DNA of 64,000 bases from Anniella stebbinsi (Eukaryota; Chordata; Lepidosauria; Squamata; Anniellidae): the NCBI GenBank assembly GCA_029215795.1, contig JARDYH010000002.1, positions 43,756,001 to 43,820,000 on the forward strand, written 5' to 3'. The notes beneath the pieces were generated by a model that was given only the letters and a program-made list of their open reading frames with translations, was not told the DNA's origin and searched no databases. Shown here piece by piece: positions 55,920 to 64,000 of the stretch (position 1 is the first letter of the stretch; each line of letters begins with the position of its first letter). The translations under genes were made by a program, and so were the position numbers.

Positions 55920-56830
55920 CAACAGTTAAAAAGAAAAGTCATCAACTATTATATCCATGACTTTAGCATGAAATATACAGAGATCTACTGACCTCTAGTT
56001 GAGGAAAACAAGATCACCATTTCGTTCTGTGATCCCTCCCTCCCAATGTATTTCAGTGATTTCGAACTCAGTCAAAAAACAGATACCGCATTCATGTGTA
56101 ACCCCCTTTCTAACCATTGAAAATGAAGAAGAAAAGCAGCATTCTAAGGTATATTTTTGCAGCTTGTGATGGTTGTATCCCTTGAGGAGCTCAATGTTGA
56201 TATAAATACAGATAACTGGTAGCTAAAGTGGCAAACACCAGACAGAAACAGCAGGAGCTACTGGTCTTTTCACATCGTCTCCATTTGAAAGTATGCAACT
56301 AGAGCTGAGCCAAAACAGTCTTTTCAGTTTTGTCGATACTTTCATTATTGTCAAAAGAGAACTGCCATTTTTAAGTGTATTTTTGGCTGCCCCCATCAGT
56401 CACTTTGAATGAAAAGTAAACAATTGTGTTTGGTTTTCATGTCACTTGCTTAGTGATTTTAATAAAGGTTCTCCCTAATCAAACATGTAAATCTTGTCAT
56501 GAAAAGCAACATGTCACAAAAGATTGGCTCAGCTGAATAAGTGACACAAAGCTACAGCTAGAAAGCTGAATCCTCCCTACCCTTTGACATATCTCATGTA
56601 GGCTGCAACCAGAAACACATTTACTAGGTAGTAAGTCCCACTGAACATAATGGGGCTTACCTCTTCAGTACACACACACACAAATTGCATGGTAAGGTAT
56701 GAAAGCTATACTGGATGAGATAAGAGTCTGAGTGAGTGGCATTTGCAATCTTTTTTTCTTTGAAATGAGCATGATTCAAATGAAGAACTGGAACTCCACC
56801 ATGGTAAAAATACACTTGGCAAACTTTGCA
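55920..56830. other. Intronic, no gene seen
   Basis: A short foldback repeat of the GCTGCAACC / AGTAAGTCCC family lies at about 56600-56660. Otherwise unassigned. Confidence 0.45.
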
Positions 56831-56832
56831 CA

Positions 56833-56900
56833 AAGAAGAAGAAAAAGAAGAAGAAGAAGAAGAAGAAGAAGAAGAAGAAGAAGAAGAAGAAGAAGAAGAA
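56833..56900 (+). repeat. (GAA)n microsatellite
   Basis: About 22 GAA units, a purine tract of ~68 bp next to a reversed retroposon tail at 56901-56940. Confidence 0.95.
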
Positions 56901-57059
56901 TTTAATTTCTTACCCACCTCTCCCCCTGGATCTAGTTTTCATTAAGTTCCAGATTTACAGACCACCTTCTTCCACATGAACCTACCTGTCTGTCAATTAA
57001 GACCTGCTTCAAAGGCCCTATTCTGGTTGTCAGATGTCAGACAGGTTGCAACTGAAGAG

Positions 57060-58260
57060 AGGCCATCTCATAGGGTGGCCCTGTGTCCTCTTTTACAGAG
57101 GACAGTTCTCTATCTGAAGGGCTGATAGAGGACCCTCTATTTAAAGGTGTTCTCTATTTGAAGGGCTATCCTGACCAATTCCAGTTTAAAGAGCAAGAAT
57201 TGGAAGAACTGTTGCCCAGCCATAGTTAGCACTTGAATGGCAGACTGAACAGGCAGACAAACTGGTCACCTGGTCACAGTCTTCCACACTATGGTGAGAT
57301 GTACAGTATTGCTCTTTAAATTATAATAATTTCCAAATTTACATCTACAACTAAATTTGCATATGAACACTCTATGCAAATTGCTATTATCTTTTATTCT
57401 ATTTTTGGTGATGCATTTTTTCTTATTGCAATTCATACATGGCTACCCCATCGCAGTGGGGCCAAAGTGTATAATATCTTCCCCAGGTATGTTTATGTAG
57501 TGCCTTGTTTCAGGTGCCAAAGTCCAACATTTTCTCTTGAGCCTTAATTTTTTTAATGTTATCTGTCCTCTTTAACTGTCTAATCTGTTGTTTTTATTTA
57601 TTTGCTTGCCATTTAGCTACTATAGTCTTTTGGTTTTTATCTGCTGTTTGATTCTTTGTTAGTATTTTTACAAATAATTATTTTTATTTAATTTTATTGT
57701 AAGCTCCCTTCAAGCTTTGAAATGTGGTATAAAAATACCTCAAATAATTAAATACATTAGTTAAATCACTGGCCAGATTAAAGAGGAACATACTGAAAAT
57801 GTGGAAACAGAATGCTAATTGCAATGCTAATTCCAAATGGCCCTTGGAAGTCTTTGAATTATTTTACAAACATGTTAAAATCAACAAGTGACATAGGAAT
57901 GAATGCAAATCAAAACACATGTGTGCAATGCAATCTTTAGGGACTTGATATCTAGGGCTGTACAAACAACTGTTTTAGGTGCCTTATATGGGCAATCTAT
58001 TTTTCACCTCTTTCTCTGTCTCTCTACAAGGAAAGTGGATTACAATCCATCAGGCAAAGTGACACTGACAACCAGTAGGGAGAAGGGCAATTTTAGAATT
58101 GGGGAAGGACTGGGGAGGTCCAGCAGGGAAGGTGGGAGAGAAGATGGGAATTCTGCGTTGGCTCAGGTTTTAATTCAAGCTGTAGAAGAATTGAAGGGTT
58201 TGTAAAGCTCACCTCTTCTTCAAAGGTAATATGAGTACTCAACGTTTGTATCTACATATT
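57060..58260. other. Intronic, unassigned with one repeat fragment
   Basis: AGGGTGGCCCTGTGTCCTC, then CTATCTGAAGGGCTGATAGAGG and CTCTATTTGAAGGGCT at 57073-57180 looks like a MITE or L2-like fragment. No gene is seen in the rest. Confidence 0.4.
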
Positions 58261-58454
58261 GCACTTCTAGCTACACCCTGTGTGAACTGTATACAAGAGG
58301 GATGGGCAGGCTTCAGGCTTGCATAGCATATTTAGGTTTTTATTAGAACCCTGAGCATCACCAACTGGAGCTTGGCAAAAAAGACATAAACTTGGAATTA
58401 AAGAATTCTGAGCCTGGGAATTTATTTTGAGGACTAGAAATGAACTTAGCTTAC

Positions 58455-58552
58455 AGCCCTTCAAGTCCGATTCAATCCAAACTGATTCAGGTCCACATCG
58501 GAAGTTACGATTCTGATTCCAATCCGATTCTGGAGGGCCGTGCACATCCCTA
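58455..58552. mobile_element. Right-end fragment of a relative of the palindromic hAT-like element
   Basis: TCCGATTCAATCCAAACTG, then CCAATCCGATTCTGGAGGG, ends GCCGTGCACATCCCTA. This matches the layout of the right end at 3240-3312 and 27990-28061 (CCGATCC boxes, then GTGCACACCCCTA) but is diverged and AT-shifted. No GC-rich array is attached and no left end was found. Confidence 0.6.
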
Positions 58553-58920
58553 ATATCTACACCAGTGATATATGGCACACCCTTGACTGGCCACTCATGG
58601 AAGATTATGGGTCCTTTAGACAATGTCAACCTCTTGCACATCTCCAGTGCCTTCCCCTGGTTATTCTGTTCTAAAAAAACCTTCTGCATATCCCAATTCT
58701 TCTGAAATACCATGGGATTTCCTAACATGTGCAGCTGAAGTTCCACTAGAAAACACCCACTAGAGGGCACTGTCCCATTCAAGGATATGAGCACTGAGAA
58801 GAGGGGAAGTTTTCAATTACAGACCATGTGTTGCTCATGTAATGCAATCCATTATGATCACACAAAAGAAGCAGGAAGCACAAAGCCCAGTTAAGGCAAC
58901 ACAATTTCCTCTTAATGTAG

Positions 58921-59082
58921 AGATGACCACAGTGGCTAAAATGTTACATTTGCTTCCACACTCAAACCCCTGCTTAGCTATAAATCCACTGGGCCACCTT
59001 GGGCCAGCCTAACCGAGTTCAACGGATGGTTGGGTTGAGAAAATGAAGAGAAAAAGCAGGGCACAAATGAAATTAATAAATT
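58921..59082 (+). mobile_element. Old SINE fragment (Sauria/ACA type)
   Basis: ACCACAGTGGCTAAAATG, then CCACCTTGGGCCAGCCTAAC and AGCAGGGCACAAATGAAAT match the order of the SINEs at 35152 and 48869 with heavy wear. Confidence 0.6.
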
Positions 59083-59099
59083 CATGGTAAAGAATTATT

Positions 59100-60165
59100 C
59101 AATTGTCAATATCAAGCTTGTGTTGTTAACCTGAATATATTGTAAAGTTGACACTACAGCAATATACCTTTCTCAGATAGGAAAATGAAAATTGTCCTTG
59201 GATAGCAACTGTTTGAATGTTAACCCTACTTCATGGCTTGCTCCCGCTGAGAGCTATTTGGGAAGAATGGCTAACTGGCTGCGATGCTGAGGCAGAGGAG
59301 AAGGGAGAGGATTCCTTCCTCTTTAGGAAAACAGTCACACAAAGGTTAAGAAGGAACTGAACCACCTTGAGGCACTTTCACAAATCTTTTCCAGTTTCCC
59401 CTCTCCAAATATTTTTTAAATTGATTATAGTAAATAAAAATAAAACGTTTTATAAAGAAGCTGTTACATTATCTGCTATTTACTAATTTTCATATAGTTA
59501 CAAAAGCAAACCTAATGACTCAGACACAAATCTGTGATAAATCTCTTCTTCTTGAGACAGATATATGCATTCAGTTTCTCCATCTCTATGATACCCTAAA
59601 ATTTACACAGTCGTTTTGACATTATTCGTGGGGTTGATAATTAGTTCTATCCTTCAGTAATGATAATTTTTCATTCTACTCAGAATGAAAAGTCCCATTG
59701 AGCTTAATGAGGCTTACTATCAAGGAAATGATAGTTCCCTTGATAGTAAACTTGAGGTGCTGTGAGAAGATTCTGCCGGAAAGGTCTTGGTAGTACCCTT
59801 TAAGTATCCCAGAAGAATTATAATGGGGTCATGACATTTTATAAACACAGTTAAAGCATGAGCAGGCTATGCAGAAATGAAATAATCTGAAGGCAAAACA
59901 TTGCATTGATTGTAAAAAATAAATAAATAAGAATATGACTTTGCTTGTGCCTTATAATATAGGGGATTGGAACTAAAAGGCGTGCCAATTAGCAATGTTA
60001 TGCCACACCACAGGACATGAAAAGAAGGCAACATTTGGAGGTATGTTTAAAGAGGAGGGATACATCTTTGTTTCTTTTAAAGATGCAAATGAGTAACAGA
60101 ATTAGCTCTTTGAAACTGATGATTGTTGAAAAGGCTCACGTGTTCAGAAATGTATTTATCTGCCA
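59100..60165. other. Intronic, no gene seen
   Basis: AT-rich. A small foldback repeat pair lies near 59670-59755. Confidence 0.4.
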
Positions 60166-60171
60166 GATGGA

Positions 60172-60315
60172 TTAATCCAGGCTTCTTGAACCTGTTGCCC
60201 TCCAGATCTTTTGGACTATGACTTCCAGTATTCCTGACCATTGGATATGTTGGGGGCTGATGGGAGTAGAAGTCCAAAACATCTAGAGAGCACCAGGTTC
60301 CAGAAAGCTGGATTA
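60172..60315. mobile_element. Short palindromic hAT-like MITE
   Basis: TTAATCCAGGCTTCTTGAACC is mirrored by GGTTCCAGAAAGCTGGATTAA, with CTCCAGATCTTTTGGACTATG and AGTCCAAAACATCTAGAG in the arms. Same family as 35908, older. Confidence 0.75.
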
Positions 60316-60811
60316 AGGTATTCCAGCAATGATTAGAAATACTAGTCACTATGGGCGCTAGTAGTCCAGCTCCTTTACTGCTTCTTTTTCCCTCAGTCCT
60401 GTCACCACAGAAGAGCTCATGAATAATGCAAATGTGACCCATGCACACTGAATGTCACCCCTGATATTTGCATGGGGCAGAGCCCCAACCCTCCCTCATG
60501 CACCCTGATTGGTCATCTTTACCCCCTTCCCCCTCCTCGCTGGTGATGACAGCCTAACTGTGCAGCTGCACCAGGGCCTGTCTTCAAACCGCACTGATTG
60601 GCCAAGCAGGGCTGTCCGTCATCTTGCTGGCAGAGGAGCTGCTCTGCTTGTTTGGTGTGGATTTGCACATCTAAACTGCTCAAGCTTAAGTTTAAAACAA
60701 AAATGAGCGTAACTAGTTGGTAGATCTTGAATAATAAACCTTACACTACCCTATTCTTATATAAGATATTATTATATGCCCATATTAAAAAAAGTTGGTG
60801 CCTTATTAATC

Positions 60812-60884
60812 TGCAATCTTATACTCATTTACCTGGGACTTAATAGGGGATATGTGTGAGTATACATGTATAGGATTGTAATGT
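60812..60884 (+). repeat. Short foldback repeat, GCTGCAATCCTATAC family
   Basis: TGCAATCTTATACTCATTTACC at the left and ACATGTATAGGATTGTAATG at the right. Confidence 0.65.
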
Positions 60885-61441
60885 GAATGTAGTAATTTAA
60901 TTTTTAGTTGTTACCAAAAAAAGAGAGCACAGTGCTAAGCACAGTGCTCCAAATTATTGAGCGTTATGCCAAGCATAGTGCTGCTCTAGACACATTCTGT
61001 GTACCAATATTTCAAAACATCAATCCAAATTAAAAAGGGGACAATTCTGGGTGCCAAAGAGCTTTCACTGCCTCCATCAGTCCCATTACAAAGCCATTAT
61101 ATTTTCTAAAACCCAAATTTAGAGACAGCGTTAGTCAGTCTCCAACTCCATCATCCCTTGTCCTTAAGCTATTCATTCCCTGCCGGTAGATTCAGAATAA
61201 TGACTGAATATGCATGTTTCAAAATTTGGACGATTTGGGCCAGTCTGGAATCAGCTTCTGTATGGAAGTATCTTCTGAAAGTGCATTTGCTAACCTCACT
61301 TACTTGATTGGGATTCCATTTTAATCCAATCTCTTTTAAGTGAAGTGTGTATTTCTGGCGTAATTACAGTTGCCACTGACATGAGGTTTTGGGGTAGAAA
61401 GGCTGCCACCCCAACCCTCCGATAACTAGTTTTAAAAATTA

Positions 61442-61443
<2 letters not shown>

Positions 61444-61489
<46 letters not shown>
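61444..61489 (+). repeat. (TA)n microsatellite
   Basis: About 23 AT units, ~70 bp before the inverted-repeat element at 61558. Confidence 0.95.
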
Positions 61490-61492
<3 letters not shown>

Positions 61493-61557
61493 ACATGTAT
61501 ATGTTCTTTTTGGAAATGCCTCAGACCCACGTCAGGCAAGCCTGGGCGGAGGGAGGC

Positions 61558-62279
61558 CAATTGCGGGTGGGATGAGAGGATGAGGCGTGGAAACTGGCTA
61601 TTGGCCGCCTCGTTATGGTGCCACTGGGGGCTAGAGAGGAGGGAGGAGCTATATAAGCATCTCGCCTCCTCTCAGTCCCCTCTTCGTTTTTGGCTCCCTC
61701 CCTTGTTGAAAGTGTAGGCTTGCTGGTTGTCCCTTTGGAGGCCGAGTAGGAATTTTTTGCCCACAATCTAACTTGGTTGTGAGTTTTTTCGCCTACTCCA
61801 TACTGTGAGACAAGTTGGGTGTATTAAATAGGCTGATTTGTTTAATTGGTCACATTTGGTTGGCAGTTAGGTGCGGACATCTCGAGAGTGGGTAATATTG
61901 GTGAGCATTCTCAGGCACCATTGGGGTGATGGGTAGTGTCTGAAGCCTATGGCGGGGAGTCTTGTGGCACCAGCCAGCGGGTTGAAAGTTTACCTTTGAG
62001 GCCAACCCTCCTTACCCCCTTGGAGCCTTGCGGCACGGGGACGGTGACACCGGAAGACCTCCCTACCCCAAATGGGGAGCCCATGGGATGGTGGTGGGCG
62101 GGTTGGTGCCACTTCATGGGCTATGAATGACTCGCCTGATCCTAGAAATGGCCTTCTTGAGCCAGGTGTAAGATGCCCGCTTAGGAATTTACCACTTTGC
62201 AGATCTTTGAATAAATGTGGCCCATGTTTAAAATCCATATATCTGTGTCGTCTCATTATTTCTCATCCTCCCGCAATTG
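61558..62279 (+). mobile_element. 722-bp element with 19-20-bp inverted ends and a TATA box (DIRS-like?)
   Basis: CAATTGCGGGTGGGATGAGA at 61558-61577 is matched in reverse by TCTCATCCTCCCGCAATTG at 62261-62279, with one gap and one change. It is CpG-richer than the flanks. GAGCTATATAAGCATC near 61650 is a strong TATA box, and GAATAAATGTGGCCC near 62208 gives a poly(A) signal just inside the right end. The right end resembles that of the 31.7-34.2 kb relic, which carries an esterase-like ORF. It has no long ORF, so it may be an internally deleted, promoter-bearing derivative of a DIRS-like retroelement. A DNA-transposon origin is not excluded. Confidence 0.55.
61648..61663 (+). promoter_or_regulatory. 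TATA-box promoter candidate in the inverted-repeat element
   Basis: GGAGCTATATAAGCATC is preceded by GC-rich sequence with an ATTGGCC (CCAAT-type) box near 61600 and followed by a C/T-rich start region (CTCCTCTCAGTCCCC). Spacing suits an RNA polymerase II start near 61680, reading antisense to EDIL3. Confidence 0.5.
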
Positions 62280-62635
62280 CTGTAGTTTATTTTAACTACC
62301 ATTTTACTGCATATAAAATGAATTTTAAAAATGAATTTTAAAAATGAAAACAAGCTTTTCCTTTAAACAGATTTGATTATACACATATAAAAATTTATAA
62401 CCTGCACTTAGCAGATTTAAATTTGACACTTTACCTTTATGCACCTAATACTAAAGTATCAGTGGTTTCTTCCTGTTTCTTCCTGTTCACCTTGACTTTT
62501 AGCCATGGAACCTTTGACATGAACATCCCATAAACCAGACAGCAGCATACATTAACCTGCAGGCTACCAGCTCTGAGATTACCGGGGCTGCAGCTTCTTA
62601 TAAAAATGCATTCCAAATATCAATTGCCTCATTAC
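62280..62635. other. Intronic sequence next to the EDIL3 exon
   Basis: AT-rich with two near-identical AATGAATTTTAAAA repeats near 62320-62345. No gene on the plus strand. Confidence 0.45.
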
Positions 62636-62791
62636 CTTATCCTTTTTTTGCTTTTCATCCTGATATATGGTCCAGTGCTCTCCATCATTGCTGTAGGCAA
62701 GTTTATAGGAGCCCACGAACTGTACATGACCAAAATCTTTAGCTCCTTGGGTAATAATGCCAGTCACTTTTGTAGGAACAAGAAGATCAAT
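62636..62791 (-). CDS. EDIL3: EDIL3 penultimate coding exon (second discoidin domain)
   Basis: The exon is 156 bp and encodes exactly 52 residues, [20 protein letters not shown] to [10 protein letters not shown], the middle of the second discoidin domain. [16 protein letters not shown] is the beta-strand block shared by F5/8 type C domains. Its start follows TGTCATCTATAG (acceptor AG at 62793-62792), and its end AAG is followed by the donor GTAATG from 62635 downwards. Phase 0 at both ends fits the next exon at 46715. The domain mediates binding to phosphatidylserine and matrix. The intron between the two exons is about 15.9 kb. The preceding exon is not in the window. Confidence 0.94.
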
Positions 62792-63014
62792 CTATAGATG
62801 ACAAGCAAACACAACATGGCAGAGTTAAAATAGTTTTGAGTTCTCAAATTCATTTTGTAGTTTTTTAGAAAAGCTTAGTTGTGTTCTTAATCAGGTTATA
62901 AAAGATCTGATATAAAAAAACAAAAGGAGTATTGAAAATAATAAGAGAAATTCACTGAAATATACTGAATGATTTTTTTTATCAATCAAGTTAGTTTTTA
63001 CACATCTTACACTT

Positions 63015-63175
63015 ATGGTGCAATCCTATGCATGCCTACTCAGAAGTAAGCCCCAGTGAATTCAATGAGGCTTACTCACAGACAAACTTTAGGCTGCAAT
63101 GCTATACTCACTTACTTGGTTGGGAATAAGTCCTACTGAACTCTGAGAGCATATTTCTCAATAAATGTGTGTAGG
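63015..63175 (+). repeat. Two adjacent short foldback repeats, GCTGCAATCCTATAC family
   Basis: GGTGCAATCCTATGCATGCC, then AGAAGTAAGCCCCAGTGAA, is followed by a second copy starting GGCTGCAATGCTATACTC with GGAATAAGTCCTACTGAAC and ending GTGTGTAGGATGGCAC. Confidence 0.7.
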
Positions 63176-63581
63176 ATGGCACTGTTAGTCACTGAATAGC
63201 TCACATTTCCCCCAAAATTGAAATAAATAGCTTGGACTGAATTTACAACCTCCCCACCCAAATAAAAAACACACATTTTTTATAATCCTTGATGAGAAAC
63301 TCCATGGAGAGCATTTCTGCAACACTTCTTAGTGTGTAAAACGTTTTACAATTTTTATGTCATTCATTCTGACAAGATGCATTATTATTCCCATTTTAGT
63401 GCGGGGATTTGACGGACAAGTGACTGCAAAGCAAAACCACAAGCAGTGTTTTGGCTGCAAATGTTCCTAAAGCAAATGCTTGTCATGTGCTTAAAGTTGG
63501 CAACAGAAACTCTAAATACTGTTAGTCGTGTGTATTGCTAACAGGGACTAAAGTCATCACCCTGCAAACAATGCTCCCATG

Positions 63582-63889
63582 TAGGGTGATCACATGAAAA
63601 GGAGGACAGGGCTCCTGTATCTTTAATAGTTGCATAGAAAAGTGAATATCAGCAGGTGTCATTGGTATACATGTAGCAGCTGGTGAAATTCCTTCTTCAT
63701 CACATCAGTTAAAGCCACAGAAGCCCTGTCTAGAGTGAACAGATACAAAAGAGGGCAGGGCTCCTGCAGCTTTAACTATTGTGATGAAGAGGGAATTTCA
63801 CCAGATGCTGCAGGCATACAAATGACACCTTTTCAACACAATTGTTAAAGACACAGGAGCCCTGTCCTCCTTTTCATATGGTCACCCTA
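63582..63889. mobile_element. Foldback hAT-like MITE, diverged relative (copy C)
   Basis: TAGGGTGATCACATGAAAAGG is mirrored by CCTTTTCATATGGTCACCCTA. The inner halves repeat CTTTAATAGTTG and AATTCCTTCTTCATCACA in reverse, as in the 9462 and 19523 copies, but the outer 30 bp differ. Flanks CTCCCATG and CGTCCCATG suggest a duplication of about 8 bp with a small change. Confidence 0.78.
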
Positions 63890-64000
63890 CGTCCCATGTA
63901 ACTACAGTTATTTTCTTACATGGCCAAAGGTATTGGTGAACTGAGTCTTTGGCCACTCAGCTTTAACTCTAACTTGGGATCCGCCTTGGTTTATTTAACA

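Larger units (their letters stand above)
46716..62635 (-). other. EDIL3: EDIL3 last intron (~15.9 kb)
   Basis: It runs from the donor GTAATG at 62635 to the acceptor CCTTCCAG ending at 46716, both on the minus strand. It contains at least two LTR-like insertions, a CR1 fragment, two SINE copies, a minisatellite, several foldback MITEs and an inverted-repeat element, most of them antisense or unstranded relative to EDIL3. No further EDIL3 exon was seen inside it. Confidence 0.85.

Noticed and set aside
56657..56917. Minus-strand ORF with a poly-serine run
   Set aside because: The serine run is the translated (GAA)n microsatellite, and the flanks show no gene structure.

Overview
The window is vertebrate nuclear DNA, most likely from a squamate reptile (lizard or snake). 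Three things point there: several CR1-type LINE copies, tRNA-derived SINEs built like the Sauria/ACA family (A and B boxes at the 5' end, a BovB-like 3' end, an AATA-rich tail), and many non-autonomous hAT-like elements. No bacterial-type gene organisation, operon or CRISPR array is present, and no tRNA or rRNA gene was recognised by eye.

The only host gene recognised is EDIL3 (Del-1) on the minus strand. Its last coding exon lies at 46566-46715 and the exon before it at 62636-62791. They are separated by an intron of about 15.9 kb and together encode most of the C-terminal discoidin (F5/8 type C) domain. A 3' UTR probably runs down from 46565, perhaps to about 43980. Everything below that looks like intergenic desert downstream of EDIL3, filled with mobile-element copies of different ages and some quiet, possibly conserved sequence.

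Layout: 1-4843 is one CR1 LINE with ORF1 esterase, endonuclease and reverse transcriptase, split by a 1332-bp hAT-like element at 1981-3312 with an exact 8-bp target duplication. 4844-14080 holds an older CR1 fragment, a CpG-rich stretch, a candidate conserved non-coding block, a 320-bp foldback MITE and a solo LTR. 14085-16094 is a second, unrelated LINE broken by frameshifts. 16095-24864 holds MITEs and microsatellites. 24865-28061 is a second, 3197-bp copy of the split-CR1 hAT-like element, again with an exact 8-bp duplication. 28062-42910 holds CR1 tails, a DIRS-like relic at about 33.4-34.2 kb, a SINE and several foldback elements. 42911-62791 is the EDIL3 3' end with its intronic insertions (solo LTRs, CR1, minisatellite, foldbacks, and a 722-bp element with inverted ends). 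62792-64000 holds short foldback repeats and a third related 308-bp MITE.

The most unusual structure is the pair of hAT-like elements. Their interiors are tandem arrays of a GC-rich unit that is itself a near-perfect ~190-bp palindrome joined by a purine-rich spacer. One copy has 3 units, the other 10. The ten-unit copy shows exact 242/249-bp spacing, partly organised as a 491-bp higher-order repeat. Each unit has a CRE-like core and consensus 5' splice sites facing outward on both strands.
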